60,710 nt of DNA, from the NCBI GenBank assembly GCA_027315005.1, contig DAHUZT010000116.1, positions 1 through 60,710 on the forward strand, written 5' to 3'. Made by a program: the position numbers and the translations under genes. The stretch's first letter is position 1. The number at the start of each line of letters is the position of its first letter. Under the pieces are notes generated by a model, which had not been told where the DNA came from, did no database searches, and worked only from the letters and a program-made list of their open reading frames with translations. This document shows, piece after piece, positions 49,617 through 59,016 of this stretch. This DNA is from Acidimicrobiaceae bacterium. GTDB lineage: Bacteria > Actinomycetota > Acidimicrobiia > Acidimicrobiales > RAAP-2.

Positions 49617-51483
49617 CGTCGCGCAGGCCACCACTCCCGACCGCTCGGCAGCGAACGGCAGACCGGGAACGGCGAAACAGGCGGGAGCAGACCGGGCCAA
49701 ACCGAAGCGCAAGCAGAAGCACGAGCCCGTAGCCCACGGTTCTCCCGGAGGTGACGACCAGGGGCACGTGGGCCGTCCGGCGAGCGAAGTGTCGCAGCAG
49801 GGACATCGCAGGGATGCGACAACCCTTCCGGTACGGGTGGTGTTCCTCGGTGGCCTGGGTGAGATCGGGCGGAACTGCGCCTGCATCGAGGTCGATGGCC
49901 GGATCCTCGTCCTCGATGTGGGGATCATGTTCCCCGATCCGGACATGCCCGGTGTCGACCTGGTGCTGCCGGACTTCACCTACCTGCGCGCGCATGCCGA
50001 TCGAGTCGACGCGGTCATCCTCACCCATGGGCACGAGGACCACACCGGTGGGCTGGCCTATTTGGCGCGCGACCTCGCCGTTCCCGTCTACGGATCGGAG
50101 CTGACCCTGGCCTTGGCGAGGAACCGGGTCGACGAGGCCGGGTTGGCCGACCGGATCGAGTGGATTCCGGTCACCGACGGGGAGCGCCGGCGCATCGGTC
50201 CCTGTGATGTCGAGTTCATCCCGGTCACCCATTCCGTCCCCCACGCGTTCGCCACCGCGTTCCACACCCCGCAAGGGGTCGTGCTCCATTCGGGGGACTT
50301 CAAGCTCGACCTCCATCCCGTCGATGGACGCCGCACCGACCTGGCTCGGATGGGTGCCCTGGCCTCGGGCCCGGGGATCCGCCTGCTGCTCGCCGACTCG
50401 ACCAATGCCGAGGAGCCCGGGTTCACCCCTTCCGAGTCGACGGTCGGTGCCACCCTCCGAAACGTGTTCCTGGCCCACCCGGATCAGCGACTGATCGTCA
50501 CCTGTTTCGCCAGCCACATCCATCGTGTCCAGCAGGTGGCCGATGCCGCCATCGCCGGAGGGCGCTCGCTCGCCACGCTCGGCCGTTCGATGCAGAAGAA
50601 CGTGGCGCTGGCCCGCAAGCTGGGCATCCTCCACATCCCCGACCGCGACCTGGTCGACGTCGAAGCCATCGACTCGCTCGACCCCGGGCGGGTCTGTGTG
50701 ATCTCGACCGGCTCCCAAGGTGAGCCGATGTCTGCACTGTCCCGCCTGGCCACGGGGGAGAACCGGTTCTTCTCCCTCAACCCGGGCGACGTCGTGGGCA
50801 TTAGCGCTCACCCGATCCCCGGCAACGAGTGGTCGGTCGGCAAGGTGATCGACGGCCTCTACCGCCGGGGGGTGGAAGTCGTCCACTCCGGGGTCGAGCG
50901 GGTGCACGTGAGCGGGCACGCCCGCCAGGGAGAGCTGGCCACCTTGTTCACGGTGACCCGGCCCGAGTACTTCGTCCCCGTGCACGGTGAGTACCGGCAC
51001 CTGGCCAATCACGTGCGCTTGGCCGCCACCATGGGTGTCGGTGGAGACCGGACCATCCTGTGCGAGGACGGCGACGCCGTGCTGCTCGACGCCGACGGGC
51101 TGCGGCGCGACGGTACAGTCCCCGGGGGGTACCTCTTCGTCGACGGCAGCTCGGTCGGCGACCTGGGTCACGGTGTGCTGCGAGATCGGATGGTCCTCTC
51201 GGGGGAGGGAGTGGTCATGGTGGTGGCCACGGTCGACGTGAAGGGTGCCGAGGTGATCGGAACACCCCAGATCGTCACCCGTGGCTGGGCCAACGATCCC
51301 GACACCGACGCGGTGCTCGAAGAGGCGCGTGAGCTGGTGGCCAAGGCCCTGGAGCAGGCGCTGGTCTCGGGGAGCGTCGATCAGGAGGCGCTCGGTCGGA
51401 CCGCCCGCAAGACGCTCGGCAGGTTGGTGGGAGCGCGCACCCGCCAGCGTCCCATGATCGTCCCGGTCATCGTCACCGTCTGA
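49609..51483 (+). CDS. rnj: Ribonuclease J
   Basis: 624 residues from TTG 49609, which overlaps the dapA end by 8 nt; later starts such as GTG 49768 are possible. RNase J is a metallo-beta-lactamase and beta-CASP nuclease with endo- and 5'-exonuclease activity on RNA. The metal motif is LTHGHEDHTGG, with HSVPHAF, HSGDFK, FASHIHRVQQ and VHGEYRHL following. The first 70 residues are low-complexity and basic. The C-terminal domain includes GVVMVVATVDVKGAEVIGTPQIVTRGW. The dapA-RNase J-ftsK order is typical of Actinobacteria. Confidence 0.93.
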   Translation: MPDVAQATTPDRSAANGRPGTAKQAGADRAKPKRKQKHEPVAHGSPGGDDQGHVGRPASEVSQQGHRRDATTLPVRVVFLGGLGEIGRNCACIEVDGRILVLDVGIMFPDPDMPGVDLVLPDFTYLRAHADRVDAVILTHGHEDHTGGLAYLARDLAVPVYGSELTLALARNRVDEAGLADRIEWIPVTDGERRRIGPCDVEFIPVTHSVPHAFATAFHTPQGVVLHSGDFKLDLHPVDGRRTDLARMGALASGPGIRLLLADSTNAEEPGFTPSESTVGATLRNVFLAHPDQRLIVTCFASHIHRVQQVADAAIAGGRSLATLGRSMQKNVALARKLGILHIPDRDLVDVEAIDSLDPGRVCVISTGSQGEPMSALSRLATGENRFFSLNPGDVVGISAHPIPGNEWSVGKVIDGLYRRGVEVVHSGVERVHVSGHARQGELATLFTVTRPEYFVPVHGEYRHLANHVRLAATMGVGGDRTILCEDGDAVLLDADGLRRDGTVPGGYLFVDGSSVGDLGHGVLRDRMVLSGEGVVMVVATVDVKGAEVIGTPQIVTRGWANDPDTDAVLEEARELVAKALEQALVSGSVDQEALGRTARKTLGRLVGARTRQRPMIVPVIVTV

Positions 51484-51540
51484 GAATGGCCACCAGCGTC
51501 CCCCTCGGCGGGGACCTCGGGGACTAGCCTCGGTGCCACT

Positions 51541-54036
51541 GTGACGACCGCCACCAAGCGACCGACGGGCCGATCCGGGGCGTCGCGTCCCAGGGGCAGG
51601 TCATCGACGTCCGGATCGGGCGGTGTCCGCCGGCCCGCCGGCCGCCGGCCGAGGAGAGCCCCGCGACGGGGGCGCGGATCCGCGAGCAGAGGCCGGGAGA
51701 ACGGCCTGTTCGGCTCGCTCGGAGCCGTGGTCGCAGATCACGCCGCCGACATCTGGGGGGTGGTGCTGGTCACGATCGGTGTCCTCGCCGCCGTCTCCTT
51801 CTACGGGGGCTCCAATGCGCCGGTCAGCCACGGCGCCCGGGTCGGCGTCGGGGATCTCCTCGGGTGGGGACGCTTCCTCGTCCCACCCATCGCGCTTGTC
51901 GTGGGCGTCCTGTCGTTCCTCGGTCATCGCGACCCGGAGAGGGCCGGGCGATCGGCCGGCGAACCCGCCCGTGCCGTGCTCGGGGGGGTCCTCTCCCTGC
52001 TGTCCGTGGCCGGTTTGGCTTCTCTCGCCGGCGGTTCCCCGGCGTTCGACACCTCGACGGTGCGGCTCTCGGCGGCCGGCGGCATCCTCGGCGCCCTCAC
52101 CGGAGACCCGCTCCGTGCCGGGTTGGGTGGGTTCGGTGCCGCGGTCGTCCTGCTTGCCGTCCTCGTCATCGCGCTGCTCCTCTTGACCGGCGCCTCCGTC
52201 CGCTCCGTCGGGCGCGCCCTCGTCACGGCCGTCCGTTGGGCCGCCACCGTCGCCGGTGGGGGCCCGGGACGGTCCCCGGAGGGGGACTGCGACGATCCGC
52301 CGACCGACCCCTTCGGGAGCCCGGTGCCCACCGGGGAGGCGGGCGACCGGATCGAGCCGGTCCTCGACGACGTTGCCCCGGAATCGGATCCGGTCGACGA
52401 TCATCGGGCGGCCGGCCGGGACGCTGAGCGGGTCGGGGAAGGCCCGGTCACCGCCCCCCATCCGACCGGGGAGGGTATCGGAGCTCCCCCCGGTGCACAG
52501 CTCGAGCTCAAGTTGGGACCGGCAGTCGGTGAGTGGCGGCTGCCGCCGGCCGACCTGCTCAAACGGGCCAGGCCCCAGACCGTCGACGAGCGCGAGATCG
52601 CCTCGGCGGGGAGCGCCCTCGTTGCCGCCCTCGGCGCGCATGGCGTCGAGACACGCCTGGTCGGACGTACGGTCGGGCCGACGGTCACCCGCTACGAGAT
52701 CGAGCTCGGTGCCGGGGTGAAGGTGGCCCGGGTGACGTCACTGTCCAAGGACATCGCCTATGCCATGGCCTCTCCCGACGTCCGCATCCTCGCTCCGATC
52801 CCCGGCAAGTCGGCCATCGGCGTCGAGGTACCCAATCGCCATCGCCAGCTGGTGGCTCTCGGTGACATCCTCGCCTCCCCCGAGGCTCGTCGTGCCCGTC
52901 AGCCCCTCGAGGTCGCGCTCGGACGTGACATCGCCGGTCGATCGGTCGTGATCGATCTGGCCGGTATGCCCCACGTGCTCGTCTCCGGAGCCACCGGCTC
53001 GGGGAAGTCCTCGCTGATCAATTCCCTCCTGACCTCGGTGCTCATGCGGGCCACGCCCGACGACGTCCGGCTCATCCTGGTCGATCCCAAGCGGGTGGAG
53101 CTCGGCCAGTACAACGATCTGCCCCACCTGCTCACCCAGGTGGTCGTGGATCCGAAGAAGGCGGCCAACGCCTTGAGCTGGGCGGTCACCGAGATGGAGC
53201 GGCGGTACGACCTGCTCGCCGAGGTGGGGATGCGGGACGTCTCGGGCTACAACGCGGCGTTCGACGCCGGGGACCTCGCCGCCCATGAGGAGTCCCACCG
53301 GCTTCGCACGCGAGGGACCGACGAGGTCGGCGGCGGCGAGGAGGACCAAGAGACGGCCGGCGTCCGCTACGAGCGGCTCCCGTTCATCCTCATCGTGGTC
53401 GACGAGCTGAACGACCTCATGATGGTAGCGGCGAGGGACGTGGAGGAGTCGGTCTGCCGCATCGCCCAGATGGCTCGTGCGGTTGGCATCCATCTGGTTC
53501 TGGCCACGCAACGACCGTCGGTGGACGTGATCACCGGTGTCATCAAGGCCAATATCCCGTCGCGCATGGCATTCTCGGTGTCCTCGTTGGCCGACAGCAG
53601 GGTGATCCTCGACCAGCCGGGAGCCGAACGGCTCATCGGCAAAGGGGACATGTTGCTGCTGTCCGCGTCGTCCTCGAATCCGCAACGGATCCAGGGCCCC
53701 TGGGTGAGCGAAGCCGAGGTTCGAGCGGTCACCTCCCACTGGAAGCGGCAGCGTTCCATGGAGGTGGTCGCCGGCATCGAAGAGGTGGTCGGTGCCGAAG
53801 GCCTGACGGTCGGAGGTGACGACGGCGACTCGGACGAGCTGCTGGGACAGGCGATCGAGCTGGTCGTTCGCTCGCAGCTGGGCTCCACGTCGATGCTCCA
53901 GCGGAAGCTCCGTGTGGGCTTCGCTCGTGCCGGTCGGTTGATGGACCTGATGGAGCGCAGGGGCGTCGTCGGGCCTTCGGAGGGATCGAAGGCTCGGGCC
54001 GTGCTGATGACCGCCGAGGAGTGGGACGCCCGTTGA
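51541..54036 (+). CDS. ftsK: DNA translocase FtsK
   Basis: 831 residues from GTG 51541. FtsK pumps DNA at the septum to finish chromosome segregation. Residues 1-60 are basic and disordered. Four hydrophobic helices follow (VVLVTIGVLAAVSFYGG, LVPPIALVVGVLSFLG, VLGGVLSLLSVAGLASLAGG and AAVVLLAVLVIALLLLTG). The motor has Walker A ATGSGKSS, RILVDPKRVEL-like LILVDPKRVELGQY and Walker B LIVVDELNDLMM, where the usual ELADLMM carries an Asn. The C-terminal gamma winged helix reads AIELVVRSQLGSTSMLQRKLRVGFARAGRLMDLMERRGVVG. TAGCCT lies 10 nt before the start. Confidence 0.95.
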   Translation: MTTATKRPTGRSGASRPRGRSSTSGSGGVRRPAGRRPRRAPRRGRGSASRGRENGLFGSLGAVVADHAADIWGVVLVTIGVLAAVSFYGGSNAPVSHGARVGVGDLLGWGRFLVPPIALVVGVLSFLGHRDPERAGRSAGEPARAVLGGVLSLLSVAGLASLAGGSPAFDTSTVRLSAAGGILGALTGDPLRAGLGGFGAAVVLLAVLVIALLLLTGASVRSVGRALVTAVRWAATVAGGGPGRSPEGDCDDPPTDPFGSPVPTGEAGDRIEPVLDDVAPESDPVDDHRAAGRDAERVGEGPVTAPHPTGEGIGAPPGAQLELKLGPAVGEWRLPPADLLKRARPQTVDEREIASAGSALVAALGAHGVETRLVGRTVGPTVTRYEIELGAGVKVARVTSLSKDIAYAMASPDVRILAPIPGKSAIGVEVPNRHRQLVALGDILASPEARRARQPLEVALGRDIAGRSVVIDLAGMPHVLVSGATGSGKSSLINSLLTSVLMRATPDDVRLILVDPKRVELGQYNDLPHLLTQVVVDPKKAANALSWAVTEMERRYDLLAEVGMRDVSGYNAAFDAGDLAAHEESHRLRTRGTDEVGGGEEDQETAGVRYERLPFILIVVDELNDLMMVAARDVEESVCRIAQMARAVGIHLVLATQRPSVDVITGVIKANIPSRMAFSVSSLADSRVILDQPGAERLIGKGDMLLLSASSSNPQRIQGPWVSEAEVRAVTSHWKRQRSMEVVAGIEEVVGAEGLTVGGDDGDSDELLGQAIELVVRSQLGSTSMLQRKLRVGFARAGRLMDLMERRGVVGPSEGSKARAVLMTAEEWDAR

Positions 54037-54069
54037 ACACGTGTGCCTCGACCGCGTGAACGACGTTCG

Positions 54070-55482
54070 ATGAGCACGGACAACCTGAAGGAGCTGCGTC
54101 CCGTCGGCGATGGGGAACTGTCGTTCGACCCGCTCGCATCAGAGGCGGTCGTGTCCCGGACCGAGCGCGCCACGCTTCGGCGGAAGCGCCGGAGACGCTG
54201 GTCGGTCGTGACGGTGGCGGTGATCGTCGTGGTGCTCGTCGCCGGCCTCGCCGGCCTGCGGTTGCAGACCAGACCGCCCATGGCCGCGGTGTCGGTGTCC
54301 TCGGCCTCGACGGTACGGGTCGGGGTCCCGTCCCCGCCCATACCCTGGCCTGTCGCTGGCCAGGGTGCGGTGGCCGTGCCGAGCGCAGGGTTTCTGGCCC
54401 AGTCGGGCCCCGAGACACCGGTGGCGGTGGCGTCGCTGACCAAGATGGTCACCGCGTTGGTGGTGCTCCGGGACCATCCGCTGCCTGCCGGCGGCGCCGG
54501 GCCGCCGATCACCATCACCGCCGGCGACGTCGCCCAGTACGATGCGGATCTCGCCTCCGACCAGTCGACGGTACCGATCGTGGTCGGTGAGGTACTGAGC
54601 GAGCGTCAGGCACTCGAAGCGCTGCTCATCGTGTCGGCCAATGACGTCGCCTACGCCCTGGCCGTCTGGGACGCAGGAAGCCAGTCCGTGTTCGTAGCGA
54701 AGATGAACCGCGAGGCCTCCGCACTCGGTGCCACTCGTTCGCACTATGTCGACGCAAGTGGCTACGACCCTGGATCGGTGTCGACCGCGTCCGACTCCCT
54801 CCGCATCGCCGCCGCCGGCATGGCCATACCGACCTTCGCCCATGTCGTGGGGATGCGCTCGGTGGTGCTACCGGTGGCGGGCACCGTTTCGAACGTGGTC
54901 ACCGAGATCGGAACCGGAGGGGTGGTGGGGGTCAAGTCGGGATTCACGCCACAGGCCGGCGCCTGTCTGGTCCTCGCCACCGAACGGGAAGTGGGCGGCC
55001 ACGAGGCGCTGGTGCTGGTCGCCGCCCTGGGCCAGCCGACGTCGTCCCCGGCCTATCGGGTGCCGATCGACCCCTCGTCGTCCTCGGCACCCGTCGCCTT
55101 CCCTGCCGACGATGGGAATCCAGTCGACGCCTTCCGCTTCACCCGGCCCCTTGTCGACAATCTCCTGGCCGTCGCCCGCTCCGCTGTGGTGTGGGCTCCG
55201 ATCGTCGTGCGGCACCAACGGCTGGCCACGGCGGCGACGCCGTGGGACGGCCGGTCGGGTCCCGTGCACGTTCTCGCCGCTCACGGTGCCGCCTTGGCCG
55301 CATGGCCCGGTCAAACGGTACGGGTATCGACGCGGATCGGAAAGGTACGCGACGGCGCTCCGGCAGGTGAGGTGGTCGGCCAGGCGAGCTACCGTCTCGG
55401 GGCGCAGGACGTCGCAGTGCCCCTGGTGCTGTCGCGGGCGGTTCCGAAGCCGGGTTGGTGGTGGCGGCTCGTGCACGGCTGA
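54070..55482 (+). CDS. D-alanyl-D-alanine carboxypeptidase family (penicillin-binding) protein
   Basis: 470 residues from ATG 54070; an in-frame GTG at 54043 is possible. The enzyme trims D-Ala from peptidoglycan stem peptides outside the membrane. A basic cytoplasmic segment (RKRRRRW) and one helix (SVVTVAVIVVVLVAGLAGL, about residues 44-62) anchor it. The active site has SxxK in ASLTKM, SxN in IVSANDVA and KSG in GVKSGFTPQAG in place of KTG. A C-terminal tail of about 180 residues has beta-like segments. It follows ftsK by 33 nt and is next to thrB. Confidence 0.88.
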   Translation: MSTDNLKELRPVGDGELSFDPLASEAVVSRTERATLRRKRRRRWSVVTVAVIVVVLVAGLAGLRLQTRPPMAAVSVSSASTVRVGVPSPPIPWPVAGQGAVAVPSAGFLAQSGPETPVAVASLTKMVTALVVLRDHPLPAGGAGPPITITAGDVAQYDADLASDQSTVPIVVGEVLSERQALEALLIVSANDVAYALAVWDAGSQSVFVAKMNREASALGATRSHYVDASGYDPGSVSTASDSLRIAAAGMAIPTFAHVVGMRSVVLPVAGTVSNVVTEIGTGGVVGVKSGFTPQAGACLVLATEREVGGHEALVLVAALGQPTSSPAYRVPIDPSSSSAPVAFPADDGNPVDAFRFTRPLVDNLLAVARSAVVWAPIVVRHQRLATAATPWDGRSGPVHVLAAHGAALAAWPGQTVRVSTRIGKVRDGAPAGEVVGQASYRLGAQDVAVPLVLSRAVPKPGWWWRLVHG

Positions 55483-55547
55483 GCACGCGGCTGGGGTCGG
55501 TCACGGCCTGCGCACGCCGAGTTCCACCCTGCGGCGGGTGCGCCGAG

Positions 55548-55553
55548 TACCGT
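55548..55553 (+). promoter_or_regulatory. Candidate -10 box (TACCGT) of thrB
   Basis: TACCGT followed by 6 nt and GTG 55560, so thrB may be leaderless. Confidence 0.45.
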
Positions 55554-55559
55554 GGCGTC

Positions 55560-56447
55560 GTGCGTGCCCGTGCCCCGGCTTCATCGGCGAACCTCGGCCC
55601 TGGGTTCGACATGCTGGCGGTGGCGCTCGACCGCTACGTCGAGGTCGATGTCGAACCGGCTACCCGGCTCGTGGTCCGGTCCGAGGGCGAGGGGTCGGAG
55701 GTGTCCGACGATTCCTCACACCTGGCGGCCAGAGTCGCCATCGACGTGGCGGGTACCGATCGACTGGCCATCACCGTGCGCTCGCAGGTACCGGTCGCCC
55801 GGGGGCTCGGCTCCTCGGCCGCCCTGGCGGCGGCCGCAGCAGCCGCATCTGGTGCGAAAGACCCACTCGCGGTGGCGGCGTACATGGACGGCCACGCCGA
55901 CAACGCCGCCGCCTCGACGGTGGGTGGGTTGGTGGCCGCCGCCCGGATCAAGAACGCCATCAGGGCCATCCGGCTCCCGTTGGACGTGAGCCTGGTCTTC
56001 GTGGTGATCGTTCCGGACGTCGCACTGTCGACCACCCGGGCGCGTCAGCTCCTCCCGCCCGAGGTGAGCAGGGAGAGCGCGGCGTTCAACCTGTCCCGCC
56101 TGGCCCTTCTGCTCGCCGGGTTGGCCGACAGCCGGCTGCTCGAGCCCGAGGCGACCGAGGACCGCCTCCACCAGGACTATCGCAGTCCGCTCTTCCCGGC
56201 CGCGCCGCGGCTGCTGGCCACGATGGCAGCGTCCGGCGCTCTCGCCGTGTGCTGGTCGGGGGCAGGCCCGTCCCTGCTCGGGATCTGCCGGGGGACCGAG
56301 GCCCACACGGTGCGGTCCGCGGCGGCCGCCGGCCTGGCGGAGAGCGATGTCCCCGGTGACGTGCTCGTGCTCCATCCGGATCTCCACGGCCTGGTGGTGG
56401 ACCGAGAGGGCTCGGGGCGTCCACTCGACGTGCGGGCCCGGGGCTGA
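55560..56447 (+). CDS. thrB: Homoserine kinase
   Basis: 295 residues from GTG 55560. ThrB phosphorylates homoserine with ATP on the way to threonine. It is a GHMP kinase: VRARAPASSANLGPGFDMLAVAL, the phosphate loop PVARGLGSSAALAAAAAAA, and the late glycine-rich segment MAASGALAVCWSGAGPSLLGICR. Length is normal. The upstream in-frame part overlaps the carboxypeptidase end and is unconserved. It joins dapB, dapA and dapF as a fourth aspartate-family gene in the window. Confidence 0.93.
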   Translation: MRARAPASSANLGPGFDMLAVALDRYVEVDVEPATRLVVRSEGEGSEVSDDSSHLAARVAIDVAGTDRLAITVRSQVPVARGLGSSAALAAAAAAASGAKDPLAVAAYMDGHADNAAASTVGGLVAAARIKNAIRAIRLPLDVSLVFVVIVPDVALSTTRARQLLPPEVSRESAAFNLSRLALLLAGLADSRLLEPEATEDRLHQDYRSPLFPAAPRLLATMAASGALAVCWSGAGPSLLGICRGTEAHTVRSAAAAGLAESDVPGDVLVLHPDLHGLVVDREGSGRPLDVRARG

Positions 56448-56548
56448 ACCGGTGGGATCGGTCCCATCCTGCAGTCGTGGCGGGTGCCGTGTCCCACGGT
56501 GGGTCCACCTGAGGTGCGAGGGATGACCGGCAGATCGATGGGCCGTCG

Positions 56549-56554
56549 TATCCT
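56549..56554 (+). promoter_or_regulatory. Candidate -10 box (TATCCT) of miaB operon
   Basis: TATCCT followed by 6 nt and ATG 56561. This would make the miaB-miaA-dapF-hflX message leaderless. Confidence 0.45.
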
Positions 56555-56560
56555 GAGGTG

Positions 56561-57967
56561 ATGAGCGCAGCCGGACCGCGGACCTTTCACATCCGGACCT
56601 TCGGTTGCCAGATGAACGACCACGACTCGGAGCGACTGGCCGGCGCGCTGGTGGCCGACGGCCTGGTGGCCGTGGACGACCTGGAATCGGCGGACGTCAT
56701 CGTCTTCAACACCTGCTGCATCCGTGAGAACGCCGACAACAAGTTCTACGGACACCTCGGCAACCTGAAGGAGCTCAGGTCCCGACATCCGGAACTGCAG
56801 ATCGCCGTCGGGGGTTGCCTGGCCCAGATGGAGAAGGAGACGATCCGCCAGCGGGCCGCCCATGTCGACGTGGTGTTCGGAACCCACAACCTGACCGAGG
56901 CGCCGGCCCTGCTGCGGCGGGCGGCGCTGTCGGGGCCCCTGGTCGAGGTCCCCGACGCCCCGGAACGCGCCGATGGGCCCGACGAGCGACAGACGGCGCT
57001 CGCCGCCGTTCGGGATCTTCCCCATGCGGCCTGGGTCACCATCCAGAGCGGATGTGACAACTCGTGCTCCTTCTGCATCGTGCCCACGGTTCGGGGCTCG
57101 GAGGTTTCCCGTACACCGGTCGATCTGATCGAGGAGGTGAGCGTGCTGGCGCGCCGGGGAGTCACGGAAGTGACGCTCCTAGGGCAGAACGTCAACTCCT
57201 ACGGGAGGGATCTGACCAGGCGACGTCCACTGTTCGCCGAGCTGCTCCGATCGATCGGTGCAGTCGAGGGCATCCGACGGGTCCGCTTCACGAGCCCGCA
57301 TCCGAAGGACCTCCGACCGGAGACGATCGCCGCCATGGCCGAGACGCCCGAAGTCTGCGACCACCTCCACCTGCCGCTCCAGACCGGAAGCGATGCGGTG
57401 CTTTCGGCGATGCGTCGGGGTTACACCGCCGAGCGCTACCTGTCCCGCCTGGAGGCCGCCCGGGGAGCCGTCTGCGACCTGGCGGTCACCACGGATCTCA
57501 TCGTCGGGTTCCCGGGGGAGAGCGAGCGTGACTTCGAGCGTACGCTGGAGGTGGTGGCCGAAGCCGACTACGACAGCGCCTACACGTTCATCTTCTCCCC
57601 GCGCCCGGGCACGCGGGCAGCGGCCATGGTGGACCGCTTCGTGCCCGAAGAGGTTGTGGCGGATCGTTACGCCCGGCTTCGCCAGGTGGTCGACCGCTCG
57701 TCCCGATCCCGGTACGCAGCCCGGATCGGTCGGGTCGAGGAGGTGCTGTCCGAGGGACCCTCCAAGCGCAACCCTGCCCTGTTCACCGGCCGCACCGGCC
57801 AGAACAAGCTGATCCATTTCTCGCCGGTCGAGGAGCTGCCCACCCCGGTGGGCAGCTATGCCGACGTCGAGGTGACCGGAGCCGCCGCCCATCATCTGGT
57901 GGGTACGTTGCGGAAGGTCGGCGCTCTACCGGTTCATGCCAAGCGGATCCCGGTCGCCGGCGCTTGA
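56561..57967 (+). CDS. miaB: tRNA-2-methylthio-N6-dimethylallyladenosine synthase
   Basis: 468 residues from ATG 56561. MiaB adds a methylthio group to i6A37 of tRNAs reading UNN codons. The UPF0004 cluster cysteines are in RTFGCQMNDHDSERLAG, NTCCIREN and GGCLAQME; the radical SAM motif CxxxCxxC is SGCDNSCSFCIVP. The C-terminal TRAM domain follows. The stop overlaps miaA as TTGA, so the modification pair is co-translated. Confidence 0.97.
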   Translation: MSAAGPRTFHIRTFGCQMNDHDSERLAGALVADGLVAVDDLESADVIVFNTCCIRENADNKFYGHLGNLKELRSRHPELQIAVGGCLAQMEKETIRQRAAHVDVVFGTHNLTEAPALLRRAALSGPLVEVPDAPERADGPDERQTALAAVRDLPHAAWVTIQSGCDNSCSFCIVPTVRGSEVSRTPVDLIEEVSVLARRGVTEVTLLGQNVNSYGRDLTRRRPLFAELLRSIGAVEGIRRVRFTSPHPKDLRPETIAAMAETPEVCDHLHLPLQTGSDAVLSAMRRGYTAERYLSRLEAARGAVCDLAVTTDLIVGFPGESERDFERTLEVVAEADYDSAYTFIFSPRPGTRAAAMVDRFVPEEVVADRYARLRQVVDRSSRSRYAARIGRVEEVLSEGPSKRNPALFTGRTGQNKLIHFSPVEELPTPVGSYADVEVTGAAAHHLVGTLRKVGALPVHAKRIPVAGA

Positions 57968-58980
57968 CCGATCGTCCGCCCGCCGTCGCCCTGGTCGGTC
58001 CGACTGCTTCGGGCAAGTCCTCGATCGCGCTCGAGGTGGGTCGCCTGGCAGGCCGTGGTCGGCAGCCATCCGAATCCGGTGGTGGGGTGGAGCTGGTCTC
58101 GGTCGACTCGATGGCCGTCTACCGGGGCATGGACATCGGCACGACCAAGCCCTCTGGAGGAGCGCGGGCGTCCATCGCCTACCACCTGGTCGATCTGGTC
58201 GAACCGTGCCAGGAGTTCACCGTCCAGCAGTTCCAGGCCGCCGCCCAGCAGGCCATGTCGGAGATCGCGTCGCGGGGGAACGCGGTGCTCCTGGTCGGGG
58301 GCACTGGCCTGTACCTCCGCGCGGTGGTCGACCGGCTGTCGTTTCCCGGCCGGTTCCCCGGGGTCGCCGCTCGCTTGGAGTGGATGATCGACAGTGGAGG
58401 TATCGAGGGCGATCCGGAGGTCCGGGACGTCCTCGGTGACCTTCATCGACACCTCGGCAGGATCGATCCGGAGGCGGCGTCCCGGATCGATCCGGCCAAC
58501 CGTCGGCGTCTGGTCCGAGCCCTCGAGGTGACGATCGGGTCGGGCAGACCGTTTTCGAGCTATGGACCGGGACTCAACTGCTACCCGCAGACCGAGATCG
58601 CAATGGTGGGACTGTCGATCGAGCCGGCACGGCTCGATCGACAGATCGCCGAGCGGTTCGCTGGCCTGATGGAGGCCGGGTTCCTCGACGAGGTGAAGCG
58701 GCTGGTCTGCCGCCCCGGGGGTCTCTCCAGGACCGCGCGCCAGGCCCTGGGCTACCGGGAGCTGCTCGAGCACGTCGAGCAAGGGGTCCCCCTCGAGGAG
58801 GCGGTGGACACGGCCATCCGGCGCACCCGGGTGTACGCACGGCGCCAGATGGCATGGTTTCGCCGCGATCCTCGCATCAGGTGGATCGATCCCGATGACG
58901 ACGCGGTCGGCCGGCTGGCCGATCTGCTCGGACTTTCCCAGATCCGATCGTCGGTGGACGGGCACTGCGTGGCGACGTGA
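57964..58980 (+). CDS. miaA: tRNA dimethylallyltransferase
   Basis: 338 residues from TTG 57964. MiaA attaches a dimethylallyl group to A37 of tRNA, supplying the substrate of MiaB. The P-loop GPTASGKSSIA, SVDSMAVYRGMDIGTTKPS, YHLVDLVEP and GGTGLYLRAVVD are present. It is slightly longer than the average because of an insertion AGRGRQPSESGGGVEL near residue 27. Its end overlaps dapF as GTGA. Confidence 0.96.
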   Translation: MTDRPPAVALVGPTASGKSSIALEVGRLAGRGRQPSESGGGVELVSVDSMAVYRGMDIGTTKPSGGARASIAYHLVDLVEPCQEFTVQQFQAAAQQAMSEIASRGNAVLLVGGTGLYLRAVVDRLSFPGRFPGVAARLEWMIDSGGIEGDPEVRDVLGDLHRHLGRIDPEAASRIDPANRRRLVRALEVTIGSGRPFSSYGPGLNCYPQTEIAMVGLSIEPARLDRQIAERFAGLMEAGFLDEVKRLVCRPGGLSRTARQALGYRELLEHVEQGVPLEEAVDTAIRRTRVYARRQMAWFRRDPRIRWIDPDDDAVGRLADLLGLSQIRSSVDGHCVAT

Positions 58981-59016
58981 TGGAGCCCGACGGACACGGC
59001 GACGTGATGGAGCCCG
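58971..59016 (+). repeat. Direct repeat duplicating the dapF start
   Basis: A 19-nt sequence starting GGCGACGTGATGG occurs at 58971-58989 and 58998-59016, 27 nt apart and in frame. Each copy holds a GTGATGG start. dapF could thus start at 58977/58980 or at 59004/59007. Confidence 0.85.

Noticed and set aside
49570..51171. Minus-strand frame of 533 codons opposite RNase J
   Set aside because: Antisense to the conserved RNase J core, no domain seen.
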